A stretch of 43,499 nt of DNA from a virus: the IMG/VR virus record IMGVR_UViG_3300031841_005307, positions 1 through 43,499 of that record. One strand, written 5' to 3'. Below are positions 1-7,097 of the stretch, piece by piece (the stretch's first letter is position 1; every line of letters begins with the position of its first letter). Made by a program: the position numbers and the translations under genes. A model generated the notes under the pieces. The model did not search any database. It saw only the letters and a list, made by a program, of their open reading frames with translations, and had not been told where the DNA came from.

Positions 1-33
1 TGAATATTTATATTTGGACAACCAGGAGAAAGC

Positions 34-339
34 ATGTCAGCTGAATTCACATATTACGCTCTTTTTGCTATGCTGGCACTTACCACAGGGGTTGTCTTCC
101 AATTCTTTTTAACTCAACTTTCCAAGATGAAAAAGGATATAAAGAAGACCAACGAGAGCATAGCAAAAATTCACCAAGAAGTTTACAATATTAAAAACTC
201 TAAGCCTTCGTCGACTAGAACTAGGTCGAACGTTATTCCCTTTAGAAGACACAAGAAACTCGAAGGAAATCTCGAGCTAGAGTATCAGGGAAGCAAGGCT
301 TCGACTAGAGCTATTTTTCACGTAGATTCTGAAACTTAA
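34..339 (+). CDS. Small membrane-anchored coiled-coil protein, unknown function
   Basis: I do not recognise this 101-residue protein. Residues about 7-29 form a hydrophobic segment suited to a single membrane anchor. It is followed by a charged, Lys-rich, heptad-like stretch (about 30-55) and a basic Ser/Arg-rich tail containing an IPFRRHKK patch. An N-terminal anchor with a cytoplasmic coiled coil would fit the arrangement, but no role can be assigned. The start is supported by an AGGAGA ribosome-binding site eight bases upstream. An ATATTTATA element lies about 22 bases before the start and resembles elements before three other genes here. Confidence 0.6.
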   Translation: MSAEFTYYALFAMLALTTGVVFQFFLTQLSKMKKDIKKTNESIAKIHQEVYNIKNSKPSSTRTRSNVIPFRRHKKLEGNLELEYQGSKASTRAIFHVDSET

Positions 340-415
340 TTTCAAAAAAGTTTTATTTTGCTCCGGAGATTGATAGATAATTCTATGAAAATAGAAATTA
401 TTCTAAGGTGTATTA

Positions 416-664
416 ATGAAACTAATTCTTATAGCAGCAGCCCTTGTACTAAGCTCTACTAGCGTCGTTTCGGGAAACGAAACCAATCCCAAGGCAGAGA
501 ACAAGAAATCAGTAGTTGAGAAACTCGTTCTAAAGACTGAGAAGACACAGACCTTCGCTAAAAACGACATGAGACTTGTCGTAGTCGAGCCAGAAGCCCA
601 AACAGAGGAATGTAAAACCACTGCGTGTTGGGATTCTATCATAGACTCCATACCTTCCAACTAA
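416..664 (+). CDS. Small exported protein, unknown function
   Basis: An 82-residue protein with a clear Sec-type signal peptide: MKLI start, hydrophobic core (residues 3-17) and a probable cleavage region near VVSG-NE (about residue 20). The predicted mature part is short and charged and holds two cysteines near its end (ECKTTACW), which could form a disulfide in the periplasm. An AAGGTG ribosome-binding site precedes the start. A fully embedded antisense frame is read as a shadow. Function unknown; small exported phage proteins often act at the envelope, but nothing here shows that. Confidence 0.6.
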   Translation: MKLILIAAALVLSSTSVVSGNETNPKAENKKSVVEKLVLKTEKTQTFAKNDMRLVVVEPEAQTEECKTTACWDSIIDSIPSN

Positions 665-676
665 ATACTTAAGATC

Positions 677-964
677 ATGAAAGATCTTGAGCTACTTAGA
701 AAAGTCATAAGAGAAGAGGTGGGAAGAAATTTTCACACAATCAACTCCGACCCTTATACATTTGCAGACTTCCAGGATTATGATATACAAATAGACGGAT
801 CTTCCGAAAGAGGTTTTTTCTTAACAGTATATTTTTCTGGAAAGAAAATTGCTCCAACCCAACGATTTGGAACTCACCAAGAGGCAAATCACGCAGCCCG
901 GATGTTCGTCGACAAACATCGCGTATCCAGGATGAATGATGGCTCGAAAGAAAAAATCAAGTAA
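677..964 (+). CDS. Hypothetical protein (95 aa)
   Basis: Not recognised. A soluble, mixed alpha/beta-looking protein of 95 residues without membrane segments or cysteines. Its 3' end overlaps the next gene by 29 bases in another frame, consistent with coupled translation. Only 12 bases separate it from the preceding small exported protein, so the three first small genes probably share a transcript. No clear Shine-Dalgarno site precedes the start beyond a weak AAGAT. Confidence 0.5.
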   Translation: MKDLELLRKVIREEVGRNFHTINSDPYTFADFQDYDIQIDGSSERGFFLTVYFSGKKIAPTQRFGTHQEANHAARMFVDKHRVSRMNDGSKEKIK

Positions 965-1265
965 AAAGTCAGATGAAAAGAAATTCATTGATGAAGTTGT
1001 AAGATTCTCTAATCACGACGGATTCAAAGTAAGTGATATCGTCGTGTATAGAAGAGTAAGTGACAACAAGATTTCTGTCGGAGAGATAAGGTGGTTTGCA
1101 ATGTCATCTGAAGGGATGAGTGCCACCCTGATAGATAGTAATCTAGGGAATTTTCAACTGGGTTTGTGTTCCTCTTTTGAAGACAATCCGACGTCTTCGA
1201 GAATCAAGGGTCTTATAGCAAAAAAGAGAGCAGTTGTAGAGAAACCTAAAAAGAAGTCTAAATAG
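936..1265 (+). CDS. Small basic protein, unknown function
   Basis: A 109-residue protein with strongly basic ends: an N-terminal Lys/Ser-rich stretch (ARKKKSSKKSDEKK) and a C-terminal KKKSK tail around a beta-rich centre (about 28-90) with GFKVSDIVVYRR. Basic tails around a small beta domain suggest nucleic-acid contact, but that is inference. The start has two adjacent ATG codons (MM) preceded by AGGA. The gene converges with the minus-strand protease gene and overlaps its 3' end by eight bases. Confidence 0.5.
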   Translation: MMARKKKSSKKSDEKKFIDEVVRFSNHDGFKVSDIVVYRRVSDNKISVGEIRWFAMSSEGMSATLIDSNLGNFQLGLCSSFEDNPTSSRIKGLIAKKRAVVEKPKKKSK

Positions 1266-2070
1266 AATCTAGAAAGCTTCTAATAGAATAGAAGCCTGCC
1301 CCGATGCCGATCGATTCCATGTTTATATAAGCCGCGTTAAGCATACCGACACCTTGAAAATTTCTATCTAAGACCACTGAACCGCTTGATCCCGGGCGGG
1401 TAGGGATCGTGTAATGGTGCATACTGTAAATGTGGCCACTATAGTGCCCCGAAAAAATCAGAGTCATAGTAGGGTGATTTATTCCCATCGGGGCAGAAAG
1501 AGCGTACACCTTCTCTCCCATCCTCGGTTCTCTCCTGGACCACTGAACTGGTTTTGTGTATATCTTAGAAAGCGAAAGAGCACAAAGATCAGAATTCTGA
1601 TCTTGTTTTTCTATTTTCGAATCTATAAGCTCTCCCTTATCAGTTCTTATTTTTATCACAACTTCAGACTTCATTTTTATTTTTATTCCATCCCTTTCGT
1701 ACGAGACAGACTCTTCAGGAGAACAAACGTGGGCAGCGGTGAGGAATACTGTCTTTGATTTTGCCTTTACTAACAGTCCGCTTCCTATGGATGACTGAGT
1801 TATTGGAGGAAGTTTGTCGATAACTAGCTCACAGCTTTCAAAATTTTGAGAGGGTAAGCACTTATCTGCTGAATAAGTCACCTGTACCATCACGAATCCA
1901 AACGCATCCACCGGAGGAGATGAATCAATCCTGGGATATTTTGTTCTTACTACTGATCCCGGGATAGATACACAGCTCAGGAACCCGCTCAGAGAAAAGA
2001 GAACGATTCCCGAAGCGATCCCTAAGTTTCTAAGAAAATTCTTCGCTATAAATCTAATTGTATTTTTCAT
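1258..2070 (-). CDS. Trypsin-like serine protease, probable lipoprotein
   Basis: A 270-residue member of the trypsin-like (S1/DegP-type) protease fold. The triad is visible: His114 in TAAHV, Asp161 in SDLCAL and Ser229 in PGSSGS, with the usual GSG (96-98) strand before the histidine. Residues about 14-32 are hydrophobic and end in GFLSC, a loose lipobox that would leave Cys33 as a lipidated N-terminus (the -3 residue is Phe rather than Leu), so a membrane-anchored periplasmic protease is likely. It has no PDZ domain, unlike DegP. It is one of only two minus-strand genes here, with its own TATAAT element and an AGAGGT ribosome-binding site. Its substrate is unknown; roles in lysis, exclusion or processing are all possible. 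Confidence 0.8.
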   Translation of the reverse strand: MKNTIRFIAKNFLRNLGIASGIVLFSLSGFLSCVSIPGSVVRTKYPRIDSSPPVDAFGFVMVQVTYSADKCLPSQNFESCELVIDKLPPITQSSIGSGLLVKAKSKTVFLTAAHVCSPEESVSYERDGIKIKMKSEVVIKIRTDKGELIDSKIEKQDQNSDLCALSLSKIYTKPVQWSRREPRMGEKVYALSAPMGINHPTMTLIFSGHYSGHIYSMHHYTIPTRPGSSGSVVLDRNFQGVGMLNAAYINMESIGIGAGFYSIRSFLDSI

Positions 2071-2087
2071 AATGACCTCTTACATTT

Positions 2088-2116
2088 ATTATACGTATGG
2101 AAAGAGAGAAGTAACA
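2088..2116 (-). promoter_or_regulatory. Probable sigma-70 promoter for the minus-strand protease
   Basis: On the minus strand a perfect TATAAT -10 box (2093-2088) lies 18 bases upstream of the protease start codon, with a weak TGTTAC -35 candidate 17 bases further upstream. An AGAGGT ribosome-binding site falls between. The -10 match is exact, the -35 is poor, so this is a moderate call. Confidence 0.4.
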
Positions 2117-2571
2117 TGTCTAACCCAGATCGATCTATAGATGTTGAAAAAGAGCTTAAAAAGCTATTGGATAAAAAAGTTTTTAGCCCCATAGACACTA
2201 TTGATCTTAAGATTTCTTATTCTACTTTTACAGAACTAGGTGTCAGAAGATGTAAGAAATCTACTTCGGATTTTTCAGAGATTTTAAGTCAATGCTTATT
2301 CAGTTGCAAGCACCCGGGGCTTAATCCTTGCATCGACAAGATATTTCAACATAAGAAAGAAAAAGAAACAGGAAAAGAAGGTTTGATCAATTTCTTGCTA
2401 AGTGAAGGTTCTTTTAGCTCAAGAGAGCTTGACAACAACAACGACTTTCTAGAAATAGAAGTCAACCTAGAAATATTAATGACCAACCTAGATGTCTTTC
2501 TCGAGAAGAAAGAAATTAAAATAAAAAAAGCTGTGATTCAAACAGCTTTGTTTAAAAAGGAAATAGGATGA
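2116..2571 (+). CDS. Hypothetical protein (151 aa)
   Basis: Not recognised. A soluble, charged 151-residue protein with predicted helices and a middle segment holding four cysteines (about residues 46-70: RRC, QCLF, SCKH, NPC) that could bind metal or form disulfides. Its last four bases overlap the start of the ClpP-like gene (ATGA), so the two are probably translated together. It starts after GAGAAG-type ribosome-binding sequence in the short divergent gap shared with the minus-strand protease. Confidence 0.5.
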   Translation: MSNPDRSIDVEKELKKLLDKKVFSPIDTIDLKISYSTFTELGVRRCKKSTSDFSEILSQCLFSCKHPGLNPCIDKIFQHKKEKETGKEGLINFLLSEGSFSSRELDNNNDFLEIEVNLEILMTNLDVFLEKKEIKIKKAVIQTALFKKEIG

Positions 2572-3245
2572 AAAGAAAAATGATATCCGGAAGATTCAAG
2601 AAAATTAAAATGAACGGTGAGCAAATAGATCACAGAGTTCAGGAAGGAATGATCTCTGAGGAGATGATGACTGAGATGATGGATATGTCTCCTGACAGAA
2701 CACCTAGAGGTATCGAAACAGAAGAAAACAGGATTTATTTTTACTGTCCTATCGGAGATAGAGAGGCTCTTGAATTAAATCGCCTTCTTCGAAGACTTGA
2801 TGTTGAGATGCAATATCTTCAAAATAGACTTGATTGTCCACCTGTTCCGATACATCTACACATACACAGCCCGGGTGGATCTTTGTTTTCTGGTCTTGCA
2901 ATCGTAGACACGATGAGGGCTTGCAAGACTCCGATATACACGTACATCGATGGATCGGCAGCCTCAGCTGCGACTCTCATCGCTTGCTGCGGAGAGAAAG
3001 GTCATCGACACATGGGTCAAAGCAGTTTTATGCTTGTTCACCAGCCTCAAATAGAGTGGTATGGAAAACTCGACGACTTTAGAGATGAAATAGAGAATCA
3101 AAAAGAACTTTACGATAGGATTATTGAGATCTACACCAAGAACACCAAGTTCAAAAAGAAAGAACTTGAAGAGCTACTTCAGCACGAACTTTGGTTGAAT
3201 GCAGAGACATGTGTCAAAAAAGGATTGGCGGACAAGATTCTATGA
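2568..3245 (+). CDS. ClpP-like serine protease (S14 family)
   Basis: A 225-residue ClpP-fold protein. After a charged, Met-rich 45-residue N-terminus it shows the family's elements: IHSPGG at 100-104, the nucleophile Ser133 in GSAASAATL, and His158 in LVHQP. Aligning the C-terminal LWLNAETCVKKGLAD with the E. coli ClpP segment that holds the third triad residue puts Glu207 where Asp is expected, so the triad may be Ser-His-Glu or be completed elsewhere. No Clp ATPase gene lies nearby. Phage ClpP homologues can act as prohead proteases or hijack host ClpX/ClpA; neither can be settled here, as no capsid gene is visible. It overlaps both neighbours by four bases. Confidence 0.85.
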   Translation: MKRKMISGRFKKIKMNGEQIDHRVQEGMISEEMMTEMMDMSPDRTPRGIETEENRIYFYCPIGDREALELNRLLRRLDVEMQYLQNRLDCPPVPIHLHIHSPGGSLFSGLAIVDTMRACKTPIYTYIDGSAASAATLIACCGEKGHRHMGQSSFMLVHQPQIEWYGKLDDFRDEIENQKELYDRIIEIYTKNTKFKKKELEELLQHELWLNAETCVKKGLADKIL

Positions 3246-3673
3246 GTAATCCAATAAAAGGGTTTACATGCGGTGCTTTTGACCTGCTTCACGCAGGTCA
3301 CGCACTTATGCTCAAAGAGTGTAAAGATCATTGCGATTATCTTATTGTGGGCTTACAGAGAGACCCTAGCATCGACCGAAAAGATAAAAATAAACCTGTG
3401 CAAGATTACGAAGAACGTGATATAATGGTTAAGTCGATTAGATGGATCGACGAAGTTGTTTATTATGATACCGAGGAGGACTTGTATGAGCTGCTAAAAA
3501 CTACAGATATCGACGTAAGGATTGTAGGGGCAGACTGGCAAGGAAAACCTTTTACAGGTCATGACCTCCCTATCAATGTTGTGTTTAACTCTCGTGACCA
3601 TGGGTACTCAACGTCCTCTCTTAGAGAGCGAGTATACCAGGCAGAATTGATTAAGCGACAGAAGGACCATTGA
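3242..3673 (+). CDS. Glycerol-3-phosphate cytidylyltransferase-like nucleotidyltransferase
   Basis: A 143-residue nucleotidyltransferase of the TagD/HldE-C/CTP-transferase fold. Residues 11-20 carry the signature GAFDLLHAGH (HxGH at 17-20), VGADWQGK follows at 95-102, and STSSLRERV (123-131) matches the conserved C-terminal nucleotide-binding segment. The DWQGK element is closest to glycerol-3-phosphate cytidylyltransferases, which make CDP-glycerol, but an HldE-like ADP/CDP-sugar role is possible. The start was set at the ATG whose ATGA overlaps the ClpP-like stop; a longer in-frame start 51 bases upstream would only add residues before the fold. A link with the sugar genes at the far end of the window is conceivable. 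Confidence 0.8.
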   Translation: MSNPIKGFTCGAFDLLHAGHALMLKECKDHCDYLIVGLQRDPSIDRKDKNKPVQDYEERDIMVKSIRWIDEVVYYDTEEDLYELLKTTDIDVRIVGADWQGKPFTGHDLPINVVFNSRDHGYSTSSLRERVYQAELIKRQKDH

Positions 3674-4236
3674 ATATATTTGTCTTAGACAGAGATCCCA
3701 GAAAAGCAGCACGGTTTCATTGTGATAAGCATGTTGTGAAGATGATATTGGAGTCAGGTCAGATGATGTGTACCGCACACTGGCTCCATAATCTCTGGTC
3801 TCATCGAAAAAACCTCAAAGATTTTAAAAGAGTTCGGGATGCGAAGGAGTTTATCCTTAAGAATACCCATCCCAAACTTATTCCTCCCTGGAGTATGTCA
3901 CACGTTCGGCATCCCTGCACGGAATGGACTGCAAACGTAACGGGAAATTACATCTGGCACGGTGAATTGATGCGCGCGCTTCTAGATGAATATACCCGAA
4001 GATACGGAAAGATTCACAAATCAGAAGAAGTGTATGATTGGTTGATCCAAAACATGCCAGTCAACATGAACTACGGCATGAAAGGAACACATCCTCTTTG
4101 TATGCCCGTTGAATGTAAAGTTCCAGGTGATCCCGTTCAGTCCTACAGAAATTACTACAACAAGTACAAAGCCTACATGGCTAAGTGGAAACTAGGTAAC
4201 GTTCCTCACTGGTATAAAGGAAATCAAAATGTCTGA
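3670..4236 (+). CDS. Conserved phage protein rich in His/Trp/Cys, unknown function
   Basis: A 188-residue protein starting on TTG, whose TTGA overlaps the upstream stop; AAGGA precedes it. The N-terminus has a distinctive pattern, VLDRDPRKAARFHCDKHVVK, followed by HWLHN, HPCTEWT and a C-terminal HWYKGN, giving many invariant-looking His, Cys and Trp residues that could form a metal or nucleic-acid site. I have an impression of similar N-termini in T4-like marine phages but can give no function. Arginine codons shift here toward CGN, the start of a block extending through the SpoVR gene. Confidence 0.6.
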   Translation: MNIFVLDRDPRKAARFHCDKHVVKMILESGQMMCTAHWLHNLWSHRKNLKDFKRVRDAKEFILKNTHPKLIPPWSMSHVRHPCTEWTANVTGNYIWHGELMRALLDEYTRRYGKIHKSEEVYDWLIQNMPVNMNYGMKGTHPLCMPVECKVPGDPVQSYRNYYNKYKAYMAKWKLGNVPHWYKGNQNV

Positions 4237-5833
4237 TTGGAAGAAATACTTTCCGTATAAAGAACCCAGAGATCAGCAGGAGACTGCTATCGACGATATC
4301 CTTAGAACATTTAAAGACAAGCGCTTCTATGCTCTAGAAGCAGGGACAGGGGTCGGAAAGAGCGCGATTGGTTACACTGCGGCTCGTAAGTTACTTGAAG
4401 AGATTCCGCCTGAGGGATACGAAGCGGGTGCGATTTTTGTTACCACGCAAAAATTGTTACAAGATCAGTACGAAAAAGATTTCCGTAAATTTAACATGAA
4501 ATCTATCAAGAGTTCTTCCAACTATCAGTGCAAATACAAGAAACACAACACGTGTGCTGTAGGTCAGGCAGAACTTCGAACTGTTGACAAAGAAGATCGT
4601 TATTGGAAAACCTGTACCTTTAGTTGCACGTACAAGAATGCGAAACGGGATTTCCTGGATTCCGCTCTTTCGGTGACAAACTTTCCGTATCTCATGACAG
4701 AATCAAACTACAGCGGTGGTATTAAGCCGCGGCAATTGTTGATCATCGATGAGGCGCACAACGTAGAAACAGAACTATCGAAGTTCATTGAGGTTTCGGT
4801 TTCTCAGAAGTTCTGCAAAACGATGTTGAAGTTACCCTTTCCAGATATCAAAACACACCATCAGGCGTACGTTTGGATTCGGGATGTTTATTGGCCGAAA
4901 CTGGAATCCTACTGCAAGCATGTGAAAACCACACTGGATAAGTTCCAGGGCGTGAAGGCGAATCTGGATAAGTTTGTTTCCTTGTCCAAGCAGTTACAAA
5001 TGACAGAAAGTCATTACAAGAAGATTAAGCAGTTCTTGTCAGTACACACAAAAGAGAACTGGATCTTCGATATCGAACAAAGTCAAATTCAAGGAATGAA
5101 GAAGATTGTTTTCAAACCGATCGATGTTTCTGAGTTTGCTGAACAGTATCTTTTCCGTTTGGGTCATAAGGTTCTCTTCATGTCCGCCACACTTTTGGAC
5201 GGCGGCAAATTCATGCAGAGTTTAGGTGTAAAGAACGAGAACGCAGGTTCGATGTCCTTACCATCACCTTTCCCAACCAAGAATCGCCCTATCCTTCACG
5301 TTCCAATGGGTAGAATGACCGCAGCTGAGATTGACAAAACACTTCCCACAGTTGTTGAGGCAGTCAAAAAGATTCTCGAACAACATAAGGGTGAGAAGGG
5401 AATCATTCACACTCACTCTTACAAGATATCCAACTACATTAAGAGAAACGTTAAATCTAAGCGTTTACTCTTCCCTGAATCCCATAACAGGGATGAAGTA
5501 CTTCGGAAACACCTGAGATCAAAACAAGCAACCGTATTAGTATCTCCATCAATGACCGAAGGGGTGGATCTGGCAGGCGATGCGTCAAGATTCCAAGTTC
5601 TTTGCAAGATCCCCTATCCTTTCTTGGGTGATAAACTTGTGAAGAAACGCATGCACAAATGGAAATGGTGGTATCCTTTCCAGACCACCAAAACCATCAT
5701 CCAGTCAATTGGTAGATCTATTCGCTCAGAAGATGATACTGCAGTTACCTACATCTTAGATTCAGACTGGAGTAAATTCTACCGCATCAATTCGGGTCTT
5801 TTTCCAACAGATTTTAAACTCTGCATCAAATAG
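4229..5833 (+). CDS. DinG/XPD-type Fe-S superfamily 2 helicase
   Basis: A 534-residue SF2 helicase. Motifs in order: Walker A AGTGVGKS (38-45), four cysteines Cys101, Cys109, Cys129 and Cys133 spaced as in the XPD/DinG iron-sulfur cluster domain, the DEAH box (174-177), SAT (319-321), TEGVDLAGD (443-451) and the motif VI QSIGRSIR (492-499). This family unwinds DNA or resolves R-loops 5' to 3'. It is shorter than E. coli DinG (716) and has no exonuclease domain, but all catalytic motifs look intact. It overlaps the previous gene by eight bases. Arginine is coded largely by CGN, unlike most other genes here, hinting at a different origin. Confidence 0.9.
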   Translation: MSDWKKYFPYKEPRDQQETAIDDILRTFKDKRFYALEAGTGVGKSAIGYTAARKLLEEIPPEGYEAGAIFVTTQKLLQDQYEKDFRKFNMKSIKSSSNYQCKYKKHNTCAVGQAELRTVDKEDRYWKTCTFSCTYKNAKRDFLDSALSVTNFPYLMTESNYSGGIKPRQLLIIDEAHNVETELSKFIEVSVSQKFCKTMLKLPFPDIKTHHQAYVWIRDVYWPKLESYCKHVKTTLDKFQGVKANLDKFVSLSKQLQMTESHYKKIKQFLSVHTKENWIFDIEQSQIQGMKKIVFKPIDVSEFAEQYLFRLGHKVLFMSATLLDGGKFMQSLGVKNENAGSMSLPSPFPTKNRPILHVPMGRMTAAEIDKTLPTVVEAVKKILEQHKGEKGIIHTHSYKISNYIKRNVKSKRLLFPESHNRDEVLRKHLRSKQATVLVSPSMTEGVDLAGDASRFQVLCKIPYPFLGDKLVKKRMHKWKWWYPFQTTKTIIQSIGRSIRSEDDTAVTYILDSDWSKFYRINSGLFPTDFKLCIK

Positions 5834-5927
5834 AGTAGAATAAACCTATTTAAATAAGAGTGAAACGTTCCCCAGTCGTGTACTACAATTACTGTGAGGA
5901 AACGTAGAACTGAAGTGAGGTTCGAGA

Positions 5928-7097
5928 ATGTCAATCTTTAGGGAACATAAAACTGTTGCTGATCGATCCGCTTCGGACCGGAGAAGACACAAGCAGAAAA
6001 TCGACCGGGCGATCAAAGAAGGAATTCATAACATCGTTGCGGATGAATCAATCATTGGACAGGATGGAAAGAAAAAAATCAAGATTCCTGTCCGTGGAAT
6101 CAAAGAATACAGATTCGTTTACGGTAACAACGAGAACAACAAGCGCGTTGGTTCTGCACCCGGTAAAGAAGTACGCCGAGGACAAAAGATCGGCGAAGGT
6201 CAACAGAAACAAAAACAACCCGGTAACAAGCCGGGTCAAGAAGCGGGTGAGGAATACTATGATGTTGAAATCACCCTTGAGGAACTCGCAGATCACCTGT
6301 TCGCAGATCTAGAACTTCCCGACCTTGAGAGAAAATCTCTAAAGAAGGTCATGTCCGAGAAGATCAAGAAGAAGGGATATCGTCCACAAGGTATCTTGCC
6401 GCGGCTGAACAAGAAGAAAACTGCGATTCAACGGATCAAGAGAAAAAAGGCAGCTAGCCGAAGAGAGAATTTCGATGAAGAAGAGAAGTTTTCTTTCCAC
6501 GATCAAGATCTGGTTTACAACCACTACAAGCGATCGATCAAGGAATGTTCGAACGCAGTAATCTTTTTTGTGATGGATATCTCAGGATCGATGACCAGGA
6601 ATAAGAAGTTTCTCGCACGTAGTTTCTTCTTTCTTCTCTACCATTTCGTTAGATCCAAGTATAACCACACTGAAATCGTATTTGTTTCCCACGATACCTC
6701 AGGATACGAGGTGAATGAAGATCAGTTCTTTACCCGCGGAAATTCTGGCGGTACAATGGTTTCTTCTGGTCTGGGTCTGGTTGATGAGATCGTCAGAAAA
6801 CGTTTTCATCCTAACTCTTGGAACATCTACGTTTTTCAATGTTCTGATGGAGATAACTGGCCGGACGATACTGAGAAAACACTTGGTCTTGTAGAGAAAC
6901 TTAAGAACGTTTCACAGATGTTCGGTTACTGCGAAATCGGTCCTGAGGTTGAGTATAAAGAGAGCGCTTCTTCTTGGGACATGAGTAAACTTTCAAACGT
7001 TTATAAGCCGCATGCGGATAAGAAACTAAAAATGTCACGCATGAACAACAAGAAAGAAGTGTGGCCCGCTTTCAAGAAGTTCTTTGGAGGTAAATGA
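5928..7097 (+). CDS. yeaH: YeaH/YhbH-family protein (DUF444, VWA domain)
   Basis: A 389-residue DUF444 protein. The N-terminus carries the family-typical FREHKTVADRSASDRRRHK, followed by a Gly/Gln/Lys-rich linker (about 75-108), then a von Willebrand A domain with MIDAS residues in DISGS (217-221), Thr276 in SGGTMVSSG and Asp307 in CSDGDNW. In E. coli yeaG (prkA) and yeaH form a RpoS-linked operon active in starvation; the molecular role of YeaH is not well defined. Here it precedes spoVR with an ATGA overlap and prkA lies just beyond, so the full trio is together. Length is slightly below the bacterial protein (about 427). A GAGG ribosome-binding site precedes the start. Confidence 0.93.
   Translation: MSIFREHKTVADRSASDRRRHKQKIDRAIKEGIHNIVADESIIGQDGKKKIKIPVRGIKEYRFVYGNNENNKRVGSAPGKEVRRGQKIGEGQQKQKQPGNKPGQEAGEEYYDVEITLEELADHLFADLELPDLERKSLKKVMSEKIKKKGYRPQGILPRLNKKKTAIQRIKRKKAASRRENFDEEEKFSFHDQDLVYNHYKRSIKECSNAVIFFVMDISGSMTRNKKFLARSFFFLLYHFVRSKYNHTEIVFVSHDTSGYEVNEDQFFTRGNSGGTMVSSGLGLVDEIVRKRFHPNSWNIYVFQCSDGDNWPDDTEKTLGLVEKLKNVSQMFGYCEIGPEVEYKESASSWDMSKLSNVYKPHADKKLKMSRMNNKKEVWPAFKKFFGGK

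Noticed and set aside
1414-1758. Frame antisense to the protease
   Set aside because: It is inside a clear protease coding frame and its translation has no recognisable features; many similar frames antisense to or within the fibre and helicase genes were left out for the same reason.
3191-3241. Longer start of the cytidylyltransferase-like gene
   Set aside because: The extra 17 residues overlap the ClpP-like gene and precede the fold; the ATGA overlap at 3242 is a better start.
4229-5833. CRISPR-linked CasDinG
   Set aside because: No CRISPR array or cas gene is present; the protein has ordinary XPD/DinG motifs.
5834-5927. Terminator and promoter after the helicase gene
   Set aside because: No convincing stem-loop with T-run; only an AT-rich stretch CCTATTTAAATAAG and no clear -35/-10 pair.
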